64,000 nucleotides of DNA from DATBLY01 sp963705545 (GCA_963705545.1 CAVPJX010000002.1:310001-374000), one strand, 5' to 3'; positions 42,649-52,300 are shown, counted from the first letter of the stretch. The notes: generated by a model not told the origin, from the letters alone. Program-made: numbers and translations.

Positions 42649-43482
42649 GTGCGGCCGTCGGAGGTGGCGCGCCGGGCCGCCGACTACCTGGAGCGTCACG
42701 ACGTCGACGCACCCCGGGCGACGGCGGAGCTCCTCCTGGCCGAGGTCCTGGGGACCGACCGTACCGGGGTGTACACGCGCGACGCGGGTCTGACGTCCCA
42801 GGAGGCCAGGCGGTTCGGCCGGGCGCTCTGCCGGCGTTGCGCGGGCACCCCCCTCCAGCACCTCACGGGCCGGCAGGCGTTCCGGCATCTCGTCTTGCGC
42901 GTGCGGCCGGGCGTGTTCATCCCGCGTCCGGAGACCGAGATCCTCGTGGCCGCCGCGCTCGAGCTGATCGCGGACGTCGAGGCGCCGGTCGTGGTGGACG
43001 TCGGGACGGGGACGGGCGCGGTCGCGCTCGCGATCGCGGACGAGCATCGCGGGGCCAGGGTGCTCGCCACCGACCTCTCGGACGAGGCGCTGGATCTGGC
43101 CGGGGAGAACGCCTCTCTGCTCGCCCTCCCGATCGAGCTCCACCGTGGCGATCTCCTCGCGGGCGTGCCGCTCGAGCTTCGAGGTGCCGTGGATCTGGTG
43201 GTGAGCAACCCGCCGTACGTGGATCCAGCGTCAGGCGACCGGCTGCCGGCCGAGGTCCGGGCGGATCCGAGCGACGCGCTGTTCGGCACACCGGAGCTGA
43301 CCGCGCGGTTGCTCCGGGAGGCGCATGCCTGGCTCCGGACCGGCGGCGGGGTGGCCGTCGAGATCGAAGACTCCACCGCGGCCGCCGTGACCGCGGCGGC
43401 CCGCGAGGCCGGCTTCGAGGGGATCGCCGTGCGATCCGATCTGAACGGGCGGGACCGCGTCGTCCTCGCACGCCGGCCATGA
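42649..43482 (+). CDS. prmC: Release factor glutamine methyltransferase
   Basis: A 277-residue enzyme. It has the N-terminal helical domain, FIPRPETE, the SAM motif VVDVGTGTGAVALAIA and the catalytic NPPY at 187-190. It methylates the Gln of the GGQ motif in RF1/RF2. Start GTG 42649; the stop overlaps the sua5 ATG. Confidence 0.96.
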   Translation: MRPSEVARRAADYLERHDVDAPRATAELLLAEVLGTDRTGVYTRDAGLTSQEARRFGRALCRRCAGTPLQHLTGRQAFRHLVLRVRPGVFIPRPETEILVAAALELIADVEAPVVVDVGTGTGAVALAIADEHRGARVLATDLSDEALDLAGENASLLALPIELHRGDLLAGVPLELRGAVDLVVSNPPYVDPASGDRLPAEVRADPSDALFGTPELTARLLREAHAWLRTGGGVAVEIEDSTAAAVTAAAREAGFEGIAVRSDLNGRDRVVLARRP

Positions 43483-44132
43483 CGCCCGCGGAGCCGCCGA
43501 CGCAGACGACCCCCGTCGACGAGGCGGTCGCCGCGGTCCGCCGCGGCGAGCTCATCGTGATCCCGACCGACACCGTCTACGGGATCGCCGCGCGCCCGGA
43601 CGTACCGGGGTCGACGACGGCCGTGTTCGCGGCGAAGGACCGACCGAGGGACCTGACCCTGCCCGTGCTGGTGAACACCGTGTCCGCCGCCCGTCGTCTG
43701 GCCGCGTTCGAGGCCGCGGCCGAGGCCCTGGCCGCGACCTTCTGGCCCGGGGCGGTCACGATCGTGTTGCCGCGGACCGACGAGAGCCGCGGCTGGGATC
43801 TCGGTGGTGATCCTGACACCGTGGGGATCCGCGTCCCGCGCCATCCCTTGGCCCTAGCGGTGCTCGCGCGGAGCGGCCCGCTCGCCGTGTCCAGCGCGAA
43901 CCGATCCGGGGAACCGGAGGCGACGACCTGCGACGAGCTCGCCCGCACCTTCGGCGATCGCGTGAGCGTCTACCTGTGCGAGCAGAAGCCGCTCGTCGGA
44001 ACGGCCTCGACGGTCGTTGACCTGTCGGGCGGACCCCCACGGCTCGTCCGAGCGGGCGACGTCGCGGCCGAGGTCCGCGCCGTCCTCCGGGGTGCCGGAA
44101 GGCCGCTGCTAGACTCGACCCCTCCGGCATGA
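43479..44132 (+). CDS. Threonylcarbamoyl-AMP synthase (Sua5/YrdC/YwlC)
   Basis: A 217-residue protein with the YrdC-domain features IVIPTDTVYGIAA, AAKDRPRDLTLPVLV and SGPLAVSSANRSGEP. It forms threonylcarbamoyl-AMP from Thr, bicarbonate and ATP for the t6A modification of tRNAs that read ANN codons. Length fits the single-domain form. It is coupled by overlap to prmC and to the phosphatase gene, the common prmC-ywlC-ywlE order. Confidence 0.93.
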   Translation: MTPAEPPTQTTPVDEAVAAVRRGELIVIPTDTVYGIAARPDVPGSTTAVFAAKDRPRDLTLPVLVNTVSAARRLAAFEAAAEALAATFWPGAVTIVLPRTDESRGWDLGGDPDTVGIRVPRHPLALAVLARSGPLAVSSANRSGEPEATTCDELARTFGDRVSVYLCEQKPLVGTASTVVDLSGGPPRLVRAGDVAAEVRAVLRGAGRPLLDSTPPA

Positions 44133-44737
44133 CATCCATCCTCGTCGTCTGCACCGGCAACATCTGTCGCTCGCCGATCGCGGAGGGGCTCCTGAGGGCC
44201 GAGCTCGCGCGACGGTTCGGCGACGGCACCCCCCACGTGACGTCAGCGGGCACCGCCGGATGGGAGGGGTCGCCGGCGACGCCGGAGGGCGTCGAAGCGG
44301 CCGCGGAGCTCGGGGTGGACATCTCGGGGCATCGGGCGCGGAAGGTGCGCGGCGAGATGACGCGTGAGGCCGACCTGATCGTCTGCATGGCGGGAGAACA
44401 TCGGGACCGGCTGACGATCCAGCTCCCCGAGCTCGCCGGGCGGACGTTCACGCTCAAGGAGCTCGTCCGCCTGCTCGAGCCGCAGCCGGCCGCGTCCGCC
44501 GATGCGTCGCCCTGGACGATGGCGCCGCGGATCGCACGAGCGCACGCGATGCGCCAGGTCAAGCTCACCGTCCATCCCGACGAGGACATCGCGGATCCGC
44601 TCGGGCAGCCGATGGAGGCTTACCGCGCGATCGCTTGGGAGCTCGAGGAGTGGATCTCACGGCTGGCCGTCGGGCTGTACGGACCGGTTCCGTCCGGGGC
44701 CGCGACGGGTGAGCCACCCCGCGCAGCCGGGGCGTAG
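44129..44737 (+). CDS. Low-molecular-weight protein phosphatase (tyrosine/arginine type)
   Basis: A 202-residue phosphatase. The P-loop VCTGNICRSP puts the catalytic Cys at residue 8, and the acid is in EDIADPLGQPMEAY. Thr in TGNICRS is the variant associated with protein-arginine phosphatases such as YwlE, which sits in the same neighbourhood in Bacillus; tyrosine specificity cannot be excluded. It is longer than usual (about 150) because of a central insert (residues about 110-160) and a C-terminal tail. Confidence 0.88.
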   Translation: MTSILVVCTGNICRSPIAEGLLRAELARRFGDGTPHVTSAGTAGWEGSPATPEGVEAAAELGVDISGHRARKVRGEMTREADLIVCMAGEHRDRLTIQLPELAGRTFTLKELVRLLEPQPAASADASPWTMAPRIARAHAMRQVKLTVHPDEDIADPLGQPMEAYRAIAWELEEWISRLAVGLYGPVPSGAATGEPPRAAGA

Positions 44738-45187
44738 ATGCGGATCGCCCTGGCCTGCGACCACGCGGGGTTCCCGCTGAAGGAGGATCTGAAGGCGCAC
44801 CTGGAAGCCGGGGGCCACGAGGTGGTGGATTTCGGGACGTTCTCGACCGAGCCGGTGGACTACCCTCGGTTCTGCGTGCAGGCGGCTCGCGCGGTGGCCG
44901 ACGGGCGCGCTGACCGCGGAGTGGTGCTCGGCGGATCGGGTCAAGGCGAGCAGATCGTCGCGAACAAGGTCCCGGGCATCCGGGCTGCGCTCTGCCACGA
45001 CGTCTACCTGGCCCGGCTCTCCAGGCAGCACAATGACGCGAACGTCTTGGGGATGGGGGCTCGCGTGATCGCCTCGGCGTATGCCCGCGAGATCGTGGAC
45101 GTCTGGCTGGCAACCGCCTTCGACGGCGGTCGCCACGTCCTACGGCTGGAGCAGATCGAGCGGATCGAACGGGGAGAGGAACCGTGA
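44738..45187 (+). CDS. rpiB: Ribose-5-phosphate isomerase B
   Basis: A 149-residue enzyme of the pentose phosphate pathway. ACDHAGFPLKE, VDYP and GGSGQGEQIVANKVPG are the family features. The catalytic Cys of E. coli RpiB is absent (VVLGGSG) and a Glu lies in GEQ, as in mycobacterial RpiB. The ATG follows the phosphatase stop directly. Confidence 0.93.
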   Translation: MRIALACDHAGFPLKEDLKAHLEAGGHEVVDFGTFSTEPVDYPRFCVQAARAVADGRADRGVVLGGSGQGEQIVANKVPGIRAALCHDVYLARLSRQHNDANVLGMGARVIASAYAREIVDVWLATAFDGGRHVLRLEQIERIERGEEP

Positions 45188-45209
45188 CGGACGGACGAGG
45201 GGGGCTTCG

Positions 45210-46478
45210 ATGAAGGACTACGCCGCCAGCTGGGAGGCGCTGAAGGCGACGGACCCCGAGGTGGCCTCGGCGATCGCGTCCGAGCTCGACCGGGAGCGCA
45301 GCACGCTGCGCCTGATCGCCTCGGAGAACTACGCGAGTCCGGCGGTCCTCGCCGCGCTCGGCTCTACGATGAACAACAAGTACGCCGAGGGCTATCCCGG
45401 GCGCCGGTACTACGGCGGCTGCGAGTTCGTCGACGTCACCGAGCGCCTCGCGATCGAGCGGGCGAAGGAGCTCTTCGGGGCGGAGCACGCGAACGTCCAA
45501 CCGCACGCTGGAGCCCAGGCGAACCTCGCGGTCTTCGGCGCGTTCCTGCGTCCGAACGACCCCGACGACAAGGTGCTCGGGATGGCGCTCGCCCACGGGG
45601 GACACCTGACGCACGGCTCGCCGGTGAACGTCTCCGGCATGTGGTTCAACTTCGTGCCGTACGAGGTGGACCGCGGAACCGAGCAGCTGGACATGGACCG
45701 GGTCCGCGACCTCGCGAAGGAGCACCGACCGAAGATCGTGCTGGCCGGATACACCGCCTACCCGCGCGAGATCGACTTCGCGGCGTTCCGTCAGATCGCC
45801 GACGAGGTGGGCGCCCTGCTGTGGGTCGACGCGTCGCACTTCATCGGTCTGGTCGCCGGCGGCGCGTATCCGTCCCCAGTGCCGCACGCCGACGTGGTCA
45901 CGTTCACCACGCACAAGGCGCTGCGAGGACCGCGGGGCGCGATCATCCTGTGCACCGAGGAGCACGCGAAGGCGATCGACAAGGCGGTGTTCCCCATGAT
46001 GCAGGGCGGCCCGCTCGAGCACTGCATCGCGGCGAAGGCGGTCGCGCTGAAGGAAGCGATGACCCCGGCGTACCGCGACTACGCGCGGCGGGTGGTCCGG
46101 ACGGCTCGGGCACTCGCGCAGGGACTCGCCGACGAGGGCCTGCGGATCGTCTCCGGCGGCACCGATTCGCACCTCGTGCTCGCGGATGTGCGCCCGATGG
46201 GGCTGGGCGGCAAGGAGGCGGAACGCGCCTGCGACGCGGTCGGGGTCTCGATCAACAAGAACGCGATCCCCTTCGACCCCGAGCCTCCGTCGTCACCGTC
46301 CGGGATCCGCGTCGGGACGCCCGGGCCGGCCACGGCGGGCATGGACGAGGCCGAGATGAAGGAGGTCGCGAACATCATCGGCGACGTCCTGCGCCACCCG
46401 GAGGACGAGGCCGTCAAGGATGCGACGAGGGGCCGCGTCCGCGACCTGACGGCGCGCTTCCCCGTGTACGGCGACTGA
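45210..46478 (+). CDS. glyA: Serine hydroxymethyltransferase
   Basis: A 422-residue PLP enzyme that interconverts serine and glycine and supplies methylenetetrahydrofolate. It has LIASENYASPAVLAALGS, NKYAEGYPGRRYYGGCE, the PLP Lys236 in THKALRGPRG and a C-terminal GTPGPAT. The residue after the Lys-containing triad is Ala rather than the usual Thr (THKTLRG). GAGGGGGG upstream of ATG 45210 is a strong ribosome site. Confidence 0.95.
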   Translation: MKDYAASWEALKATDPEVASAIASELDRERSTLRLIASENYASPAVLAALGSTMNNKYAEGYPGRRYYGGCEFVDVTERLAIERAKELFGAEHANVQPHAGAQANLAVFGAFLRPNDPDDKVLGMALAHGGHLTHGSPVNVSGMWFNFVPYEVDRGTEQLDMDRVRDLAKEHRPKIVLAGYTAYPREIDFAAFRQIADEVGALLWVDASHFIGLVAGGAYPSPVPHADVVTFTTHKALRGPRGAIILCTEEHAKAIDKAVFPMMQGGPLEHCIAAKAVALKEAMTPAYRDYARRVVRTARALAQGLADEGLRIVSGGTDSHLVLADVRPMGLGGKEAERACDAVGVSINKNAIPFDPEPPSSPSGIRVGTPGPATAGMDEAEMKEVANIIGDVLRHPEDEAVKDATRGRVRDLTARFPVYGD

Positions 46479-46527
46479 GCCGGGTGCGCTTGCCGCGGGC
46501 CCCGAGCGGCCGCAGACTGGCGGGACC

Positions 46528-47727
46528 GTGAACGCGTACCTCGTCGTCTTCGTGGCCTGCGCCCTCACGACCTTCCTCACGACCCCGGTGATCCGGCGGT
46601 TCGTCGTGCGGATCGGAGGGATCGACCGGCCGTCGGACCGGAAGGTGCATCCGAACCCCACGCCCACGATGGGCGGGCTCGCGATGTACCTCGGCTTCCT
46701 GGTCGGGCTCGGCGTCTCGCAGGTGCTGCCGTTCTTCACGGCGGTGAACCGCGCGAGCGCGGAGCCGCTGGCTGCGCTCGTGACGTGCACGGCGATGGTC
46801 GGGCTCGGGGTGATCGACGACAAGCGCGGCACCTCGGCCCTCGCCAAGCTGACCGCCCAGATCTTCATCGGCGGCCTGCTCGTGATCCTCGGCGTCCAGA
46901 TCGCCTACTTCTGGCTGCCGGGGACGGCCGGGACGGTCCTCGTCGGGCCCGACACGGCGGTGCCGCTCACGATCCTGTGGGTCCTGCTGGTCGCGAACGC
47001 GGTGAACCTGGTCGACGGGCTGGACGGTCTCGCGGCCGGGATGGTCGCGATCGCGGCGACCGCGTTCTTCATCTACATGGTCCGCTCCGACACCCTGTTC
47101 GGCGACGCGTCCTCGGCGGCCCTGCTCTCGGTGATCACGGTCGGGATCTGCGTCGGCTTCCTGCCCTGGAACTTCTATCCGGCGAAGATCTTCATGGGGG
47201 ACTCCGGGTCGATGCTCCTGGGCACGCTGCTCGCGATCGCCACGATCTCGGGCGTCGGACGGAACCCGGTCCCGCCGTCCGGGGGCGACCTCGCTGCCGT
47301 AGCCGGCACGGTGCTGGTCCCGCTGCTCGTGCTCGCGATCCCGATCCTCGACGTGGCGCTCGCCGTGATCCGGCGGACCTGGCACGGGCAGGGGATCGGC
47401 CATGCCGACAAGCAGCACATCCACCATCGCCTGATGGAGATCGGCCACAGCCACCGTCGGGCCGTCCTGCTGATGTACCTATGGAGCGCGCTGATCTCGG
47501 CGAGCGCCCTCGCCGTCGGCCTGATCGACGGCCGGATGGTCGTGGGAACGATCGTCGTCGCCGCGGTCGCCCTGTTCGCGGTCACCGCGCTGCCGCGACT
47601 GACCGGGTGGCGGCGGGCGGCCGACGGGGAGCCGATCGATCCCGCCCCCGCCGCGCGTGCGGATCCCCCGGAGCCGGCGACCCCCGCGACCACCGCGGAG
47701 GGCCCGGCTCCAGCCGGCGAGCGCTGA
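46528..47727 (+). CDS. wecA: Undecaprenyl-phosphate GlcNAc-1-phosphate transferase family (WecA/TagO/MraY-like)
   Basis: A 399-residue membrane enzyme with about ten hydrophobic segments. VNLVDGLDGLAAG and MGDSGSMLLG hold the Mg-binding Asp residues, and HIHHRLMEIGHSHRRAV is the conserved histidine motif. It transfers GlcNAc phosphate (or a similar sugar) to undecaprenyl phosphate, the first step for cell-wall polymer or O-antigen type glycans. The C-terminal 30 residues are Ala/Pro-rich. Location just upstream of the atp region is common in actinobacteria, though here a pot operon separates them. Confidence 0.93.
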   Translation: MNAYLVVFVACALTTFLTTPVIRRFVVRIGGIDRPSDRKVHPNPTPTMGGLAMYLGFLVGLGVSQVLPFFTAVNRASAEPLAALVTCTAMVGLGVIDDKRGTSALAKLTAQIFIGGLLVILGVQIAYFWLPGTAGTVLVGPDTAVPLTILWVLLVANAVNLVDGLDGLAAGMVAIAATAFFIYMVRSDTLFGDASSAALLSVITVGICVGFLPWNFYPAKIFMGDSGSMLLGTLLAIATISGVGRNPVPPSGGDLAAVAGTVLVPLLVLAIPILDVALAVIRRTWHGQGIGHADKQHIHHRLMEIGHSHRRAVLLMYLWSALISASALAVGLIDGRMVVGTIVVAAVALFAVTALPRLTGWRRAADGEPIDPAPAARADPPEPATPATTAEGPAPAGER

Positions 47728-47879
47728 GCCGGCGGACCCGCCGTCCCGAAGGCGCGCGCGAACCTCCGCCCGGCGGGTATCCGTACTACGGGAGGGAGCA
47801 ACCGCGACCCGCGGCCGGGCTGTCGTTCGCCCGGTCGGCTATGGCATGATGCGCGCCTAGTCGGCCTGAGGGGGGAAAC

Positions 47880-49004
47880 GTGCCGGAGATCGACGTGCGC
47901 CTGGAGCGTGTCTCCAAGCTGTTCGCGGACGTCGCGGCGGTGGACGACCTGTCGCTCGACATCCCCGAGGGCGAGTTCTTCTCGATGCTCGGTCCGTCCG
48001 GCTGCGGGAAGACCACCACCCTGCGTATGATCGGGGGGTTCGAGGAGCCCACGTACGGGACCGTCTACCTGGGCGGCCGGGACGTCACCACGCTCCCGCC
48101 GTACAAGCGCGACGTGAACACCGTGTTCCAGTCCTACGCGCTCTTCCCGCACCTGGACGTCTTCGAGAACGTGGCGTTCGGCCTGCGCCGGAAGAAGGTC
48201 GCGAAGGACGAGGTCGACCGGCGGGTCAAGGACGTGATGAAGCTCGTCGACCTCGTCGGCTTCGAGAAGCGCAAGCCGCCGCAGATGTCGGGCGGTCAGC
48301 AGCAGCGGGTCGCGCTCGCGCGCGCCCTGGTCAACCATCCGAAGGTCCTGCTGCTCGACGAGCCGCTCGGGGCGCTGGACCTGAAGCTCCGCAAGCAGAT
48401 GCAGCTCGAGCTGAAGCGGATCCAGCAGGAGGTCGGGATCACGTTCGTCTACGTGACCCACGACCAGGAAGAGGCGATGACGATGTCGAACCGCCTCGCC
48501 GTGATGCGCCACGGGAAGATCGAGCAGATCGGGCCGCCCGAGGCGGTCTACGAGGCTCCGGCGACCGAGTTCGTGGCGGGGTTCCTGGGCGCCTCGAACC
48601 TGCTGGACGGGCGGGTCACGGGCCGCGACAACGGGCGTACCAGCATCGAGCTGGCCACGGGCGGCGCCGTGGCGGCCCTGAGCGACCGGGTCCCCGCGGG
48701 CGTCTCCGCCGTGAAGGTGGGCGTGCGGCCCGAGAAGATCACGATCGTTCCGGACGACGGACCGGCGCCGACCGACCGCAACCACGTCGCCGGGCTGTTG
48801 CGGATGTCGACGTACATCGGCGTGAACTACCAGTACAAGGTCGACGGACCGGGCGGGCACGAGCTGACCGTCTACGTCCAGAACCTGGGAGCGAGCAGCT
48901 CCCAGCCGCAGCCGGGGCAACACGTCCGGCTGGAGTGGCTGCCGGAGCACACGTTCGTGGTCGAGCCCGCCGAGGTTCCGATCACCGAGGAGGATGAAGA
49001 GTGA
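47880..49004 (+). CDS. potA: Polyamine-type ABC importer, ATPase subunit (copy 2)
   Basis: A 374-residue ATPase close in layout to the copy at 13.3 kb: Walker A GPSGCGKTT, signature MSGGQQQRVALARAL, Walker B LLLDEPLGALD and a C-terminal TOBE region (VGVRPEKITI). GGGGGG precedes GTG 47880. Its stop overlaps the next start. The two copies share ERDVNTVFQ/KRDVNTVFQ elements but differ in the C-terminal domains, so they may respond to different signals or substrates. Confidence 0.9.
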   Translation: MPEIDVRLERVSKLFADVAAVDDLSLDIPEGEFFSMLGPSGCGKTTTLRMIGGFEEPTYGTVYLGGRDVTTLPPYKRDVNTVFQSYALFPHLDVFENVAFGLRRKKVAKDEVDRRVKDVMKLVDLVGFEKRKPPQMSGGQQQRVALARALVNHPKVLLLDEPLGALDLKLRKQMQLELKRIQQEVGITFVYVTHDQEEAMTMSNRLAVMRHGKIEQIGPPEAVYEAPATEFVAGFLGASNLLDGRVTGRDNGRTSIELATGGAVAALSDRVPAGVSAVKVGVRPEKITIVPDDGPAPTDRNHVAGLLRMSTYIGVNYQYKVDGPGGHELTVYVQNLGASSSQPQPGQHVRLEWLPEHTFVVEPAEVPITEEDEE

Positions 49005-50323
49005 TGGCCGATCGCAGCGATCCCGCTCGCGACGCGCGACGGGGCACCCCGATCACCGATCCCGCGCTGCTCCGCGGACTGACGCAGCGCCGCATGAGTC
49101 GGCGCGACCTGCTGCGCTACGGCGGGTTCGGCGCGGGCGCGCTCTCGCTCGGCGCGATCCTCGCCGCGTGTGGCGGCCAGCCGGGCGGCGGAGCCGGCGG
49201 CGGGGGAGGAGGGACCACCGGCGGTGGCGCAGGCGCGAGCGTCGAGCCGGGGCTCTTCGACGGCGAGCCGAACGGCGTCCTGAACTTCGCGAACTGGCCG
49301 CTGTACATCGACAAGAAGAAGGTGAACGGCGAGACGGTGTACCCGTCGCTCGCCCAGTTCACGACCGACACGGGCATCCAGGTCAACTACCGCGAGGTGA
49401 TCAACTCGAACCCCGAGTTCTTCGGGAAGATCCAGCCGCAGCTCGCCGCAGGGCAGTCGACCGGCTACGACATCATCGTCATCACGAACGGCGACACGCT
49501 GAACCAGCTCTTCCGGCTGAACTACCTGATCGAACTGCCGGCGGATATGCGCCCGAACTTCGATCAGTACGCCAACACCGCGATCAAGGATCCGTCCTAC
49601 GACCCGGGCAACAAGTTCACGATGGCGTGGCAGTCGGGGATGACGGGGATCGGCTGGGATCCGGCCCAGGTCGCCGATCTCCGCCCGAGCAAGCCCGAGA
49701 TCACGAGCATCATGGATCTGTTCGATCCGGCGTTCGCGGGCAAGGTGGGGATGTTCGCCGACAACGCCGACATGCCGAACCTCGTGATGATCGGCATGGG
49801 CATCGACCCGACGACGTCGACCCCCGACGATTGGCAGGCGGCGGCCGATCTGTTGCAGCAGCAGAAGGACGACGGCATCGTCCGCCAGTACTTCACGCAG
49901 AACTACACGAACGCCCTGCAGAACGGCGACGTCGCGCTGACGATGGCCTGGTCGGGCGACATCTACCAGCTGAACGCCGAGGGCGACGCCTCCGGGCTGC
50001 AGTTCTGCATCCCCGACGAGGGCATCGTGGTGTGGACCGACAACATGTGCATCCCGGTGGGAGTGGAGAACCCCGTCGACGCGATCACGTACATGGACTA
50101 CGTCTACGACCCCGAGGTCGCGGGGATGATCGCGTCGTGGGTCAACTACTTCACGCCGGTGCCCGACGCCGCGCAGTACGTGGACCCGCCCGAGCTGGCC
50201 GACAGCCCGCTGATCTTCCCGACCGCGGAAGATCTCGCGAACACCTTCACCTACTACGTCTTCACGAGCCCGGAGCAGCAGGCGGAGTGGAACGCGCTGT
50301 TCCAGCCGATCTACCAGGGCTGA
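49001..50323 (+). CDS. potD: Polyamine-type ABC importer, substrate-binding protein with Tat-type lipoprotein signal (copy 2)
   Basis: About 440 residues. The N-terminus has a twin-arginine motif (MSRRDLLR), a hydrophobic core and a lipobox (ILAAC), so export is probably by Tat, unlike the Sec-type first copy. A Gly-rich linker follows. The mature part (LNFANWPLYIDKKK, GYDIIVITNGDTL, GDVALTMAWSGDIYQLNAE) is the PotD/PotF fold. Start GTG 49001 or ATG 49004. Confidence 0.9.
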   Translation: MMADRSDPARDARRGTPITDPALLRGLTQRRMSRRDLLRYGGFGAGALSLGAILAACGGQPGGGAGGGGGGTTGGGAGASVEPGLFDGEPNGVLNFANWPLYIDKKKVNGETVYPSLAQFTTDTGIQVNYREVINSNPEFFGKIQPQLAAGQSTGYDIIVITNGDTLNQLFRLNYLIELPADMRPNFDQYANTAIKDPSYDPGNKFTMAWQSGMTGIGWDPAQVADLRPSKPEITSIMDLFDPAFAGKVGMFADNADMPNLVMIGMGIDPTTSTPDDWQAAADLLQQQKDDGIVRQYFTQNYTNALQNGDVALTMAWSGDIYQLNAEGDASGLQFCIPDEGIVVWTDNMCIPVGVENPVDAITYMDYVYDPEVAGMIASWVNYFTPVPDAAQYVDPPELADSPLIFPTAEDLANTFTYYVFTSPEQQAEWNALFQPIYQG

Positions 50324-50352
50324 GCCGGCAGCCGAGCTGAGGGGAGGGGAGC

Positions 50353-51276
50353 ATGGGGAGCCCGACGGTCGACGAGATCGTCAAGTCGGGCACGCCGTTG
50401 CTCGAGAAGCGCCCGTCCAGCTTCAAGCGGAAGGCCGCACCGTACGGCCTGGCGACTCCCGCCGCCCTGTACCTGGCGATCTTCTTCCTGGTCCCGATCG
50501 GCTACATGGCGTACACGTCGCTGTGGTCCGGGTTCCTCGGCGCGTACTCGTTCACCTGGAACTTCGCGAACTACCGGTACGGCCTGGAGACCTACGGCGA
50601 CATCTTCATCCGCTCGATCGTCTACGCCGGGATCGTGACGGTGCTCGCCCTGCTGCTCGCATATCCGGTCGCATACTGGATCGCGTTCTACGGCGGCAAG
50701 CGCAAGAACATCTACCTGTTCTTGCTGCTGCTGCCGTTCTTCGTCTCGTTCATCATCCGCACGGTCCAGTGGCAGTTCCTGCTGGCCGACAACGGGATCA
50801 TCCTCGGCACGCTGAAGGATGCGGGCATCATCCCGGAGAGCTACCGCGTGCTCGGGACCACGACCGCGGTGATCGCGGGGATCACGTACAACTTCCTGCC
50901 GTTCACCGCGCTCCCCCTGTACGTGTCGCTCGAGCGGATCGACAAACGGCTCGTGGAGGCCGGCAAGGACCTGTACGCGGGCCGGGCCACGACGTTCCGC
51001 AAGGTCGTGTGGCCGCTGTCGCTCCCCGGGGTGTTCGCGGCGTTCCTGCTGACGTTCGTGCCGTCGGTGGGCGACTACGTGAACGCCTCGATCCTGGGCG
51101 GTCCTGGCAACACGATGATCGGCAACGTGATCCAGACCGAGTTCCTGACGAACTTCAACTACCCGGTCGCTTCGGCGATGTCGTTCCTGTTGATCGGTGC
51201 GCTCCTCATCGGCGCCACCGTCTACGCGCGCGTGCTCGGGACGGAGGACGTCACCTCGGGAGTCGCACGCACATGA
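50353..51276 (+). CDS. potB: Polyamine-type ABC importer, permease 1 (copy 2)
   Basis: A 307-residue membrane protein with about six helices; the EAA-type loop is EAGKDLYAGRATTFRKVVWP and the PotB-like FVPSVGDYVNASILGG is present. GGGGAGGGG lies before ATG 50353. The stop overlaps the potC ATG. Confidence 0.9.
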   Translation: MGSPTVDEIVKSGTPLLEKRPSSFKRKAAPYGLATPAALYLAIFFLVPIGYMAYTSLWSGFLGAYSFTWNFANYRYGLETYGDIFIRSIVYAGIVTVLALLLAYPVAYWIAFYGGKRKNIYLFLLLLPFFVSFIIRTVQWQFLLADNGIILGTLKDAGIIPESYRVLGTTTAVIAGITYNFLPFTALPLYVSLERIDKRLVEAGKDLYAGRATTFRKVVWPLSLPGVFAAFLLTFVPSVGDYVNASILGGPGNTMIGNVIQTEFLTNFNYPVASAMSFLLIGALLIGATVYARVLGTEDVTSGVART

Positions 51277-52202
51277 GCGCCGTCGCCGCGTCCGATCGCG
51301 TCGTCGACGTGGCGGCCGACGCCCCGCCTCCGAAGCCCAGATCCCAGAAGCGCTGGACGCGGTTCATCCTGCCCACGTACTCCGCATTGTTCATCCTCTA
51401 CCTGATCATCCCGATCGTCGTGATGATCGTGTTCAGCTTCAACACGCCGGCGGGACGCTTCAACATCCGTTGGGAGTACGCGTCCCTGGATGCCTGGCGG
51501 AACCTGTTCTTCGAGCCGCAGCTGACGGACTCGTTGATCCTCACCCTGGAGGTGGCGTTCACGGCCACGATCATCGCGACGATCCTCGGGACGTTCCTCG
51601 GGATCGCGCTCGGCCGCTACCGTTTCCGCGGGTCGGGCGCGATGAACTTCGTGATCTTCCTGGCGATCGCCTCGCCCGAGATCGTGCTCGGGTCCTCGCT
51701 CCTGACGATGTTCGTCAACGCTCGCGTCCCGCAGGGCTTCATCACGATCCTGCTGGCACATATCATGTTCTGCGTCTCGTTCGTCGCGATCACGGTCCGG
51801 GCGCGTGTCTCCGGGATGGACCGATCGCTGGAGGAGGCGGCCGGCGACCTCGGGGCGAACCCGAGAACCACGTTCTTCAAGGTGACGCTGCCGCTGATCA
51901 TGCCCGGCGTGATCGCGGGCGCGCTCTTGGCGTTCGCCCTATCGATCGACGACTTCGTGATCTCGAACTTCGTGGCGGGGCCGAAGCTGACGTTCCCGCT
52001 GTGGGTGTACGGGGCGACCCGGCAGGGCCTCCCGCCGCAGGTCAACGTGATGGGGACGATCCTGTTCGCGTTCGGGCTGCTGATCGTCGCCGCCCAGATC
52101 ATCGGCTCCCGCGTCAAGGAATCGCAGGACCAGCGGCTCATGGAGCGCCCCCGGATCGTCGCGGTCGGTCTGGGGGAGGCCGCACCACCGCCGGCGGAGT
52201 AG
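51273..52202 (+). CDS. potC: Polyamine-type ABC importer, permease 2 (copy 2)
   Basis: A 309-residue membrane protein with about six helices and EAA loop EAAGDLGANPRTTFFKVTLP; SIDDFVISNFVAG is the PotC pattern. Charged N- and C-terminal tails are cytoplasmic. It ends the second pot operon, 30 bases before the Rex-like palindrome that precedes the atp genes. Confidence 0.9.
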   Translation: MSAVAASDRVVDVAADAPPPKPRSQKRWTRFILPTYSALFILYLIIPIVVMIVFSFNTPAGRFNIRWEYASLDAWRNLFFEPQLTDSLILTLEVAFTATIIATILGTFLGIALGRYRFRGSGAMNFVIFLAIASPEIVLGSSLLTMFVNARVPQGFITILLAHIMFCVSFVAITVRARVSGMDRSLEEAAGDLGANPRTTFFKVTLPLIMPGVIAGALLAFALSIDDFVISNFVAGPKLTFPLWVYGATRQGLPPQVNVMGTILFAFGLLIVAAQIIGSRVKESQDQRLMERPRIVAVGLGEAAPPPAE

Positions 52203-52231
52203 ACGGTCCCTCGCCCTGCTGGGCGCCGACA

Positions 52232-52253
52232 GCTTGTGAAAGCCTTCACAAGC
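52232..52253. promoter_or_regulatory. Putative Rex operator (redox-sensing repressor site)
   Basis: A perfect inverted repeat GCTTGTGAA-AGCC-TTCACAAGC. The inner 18 bases exactly fit the consensus TTGTGAA-N4-TTCACAA of Rex, the NADH/NAD-sensing repressor of Gram-positive bacteria. It lies 47 bases upstream of the -35 of the atp promoter. A hairpin terminator for potC is the alternative, but there is no T-run and the arms are AT-richer than the surroundings. No rex gene is in the window. Confidence 0.6.
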
Positions 52254-52300
52254 GCACAAGCATACCGCCTCTGACCTGCGGAAACACCCTGTCGGTAGCT

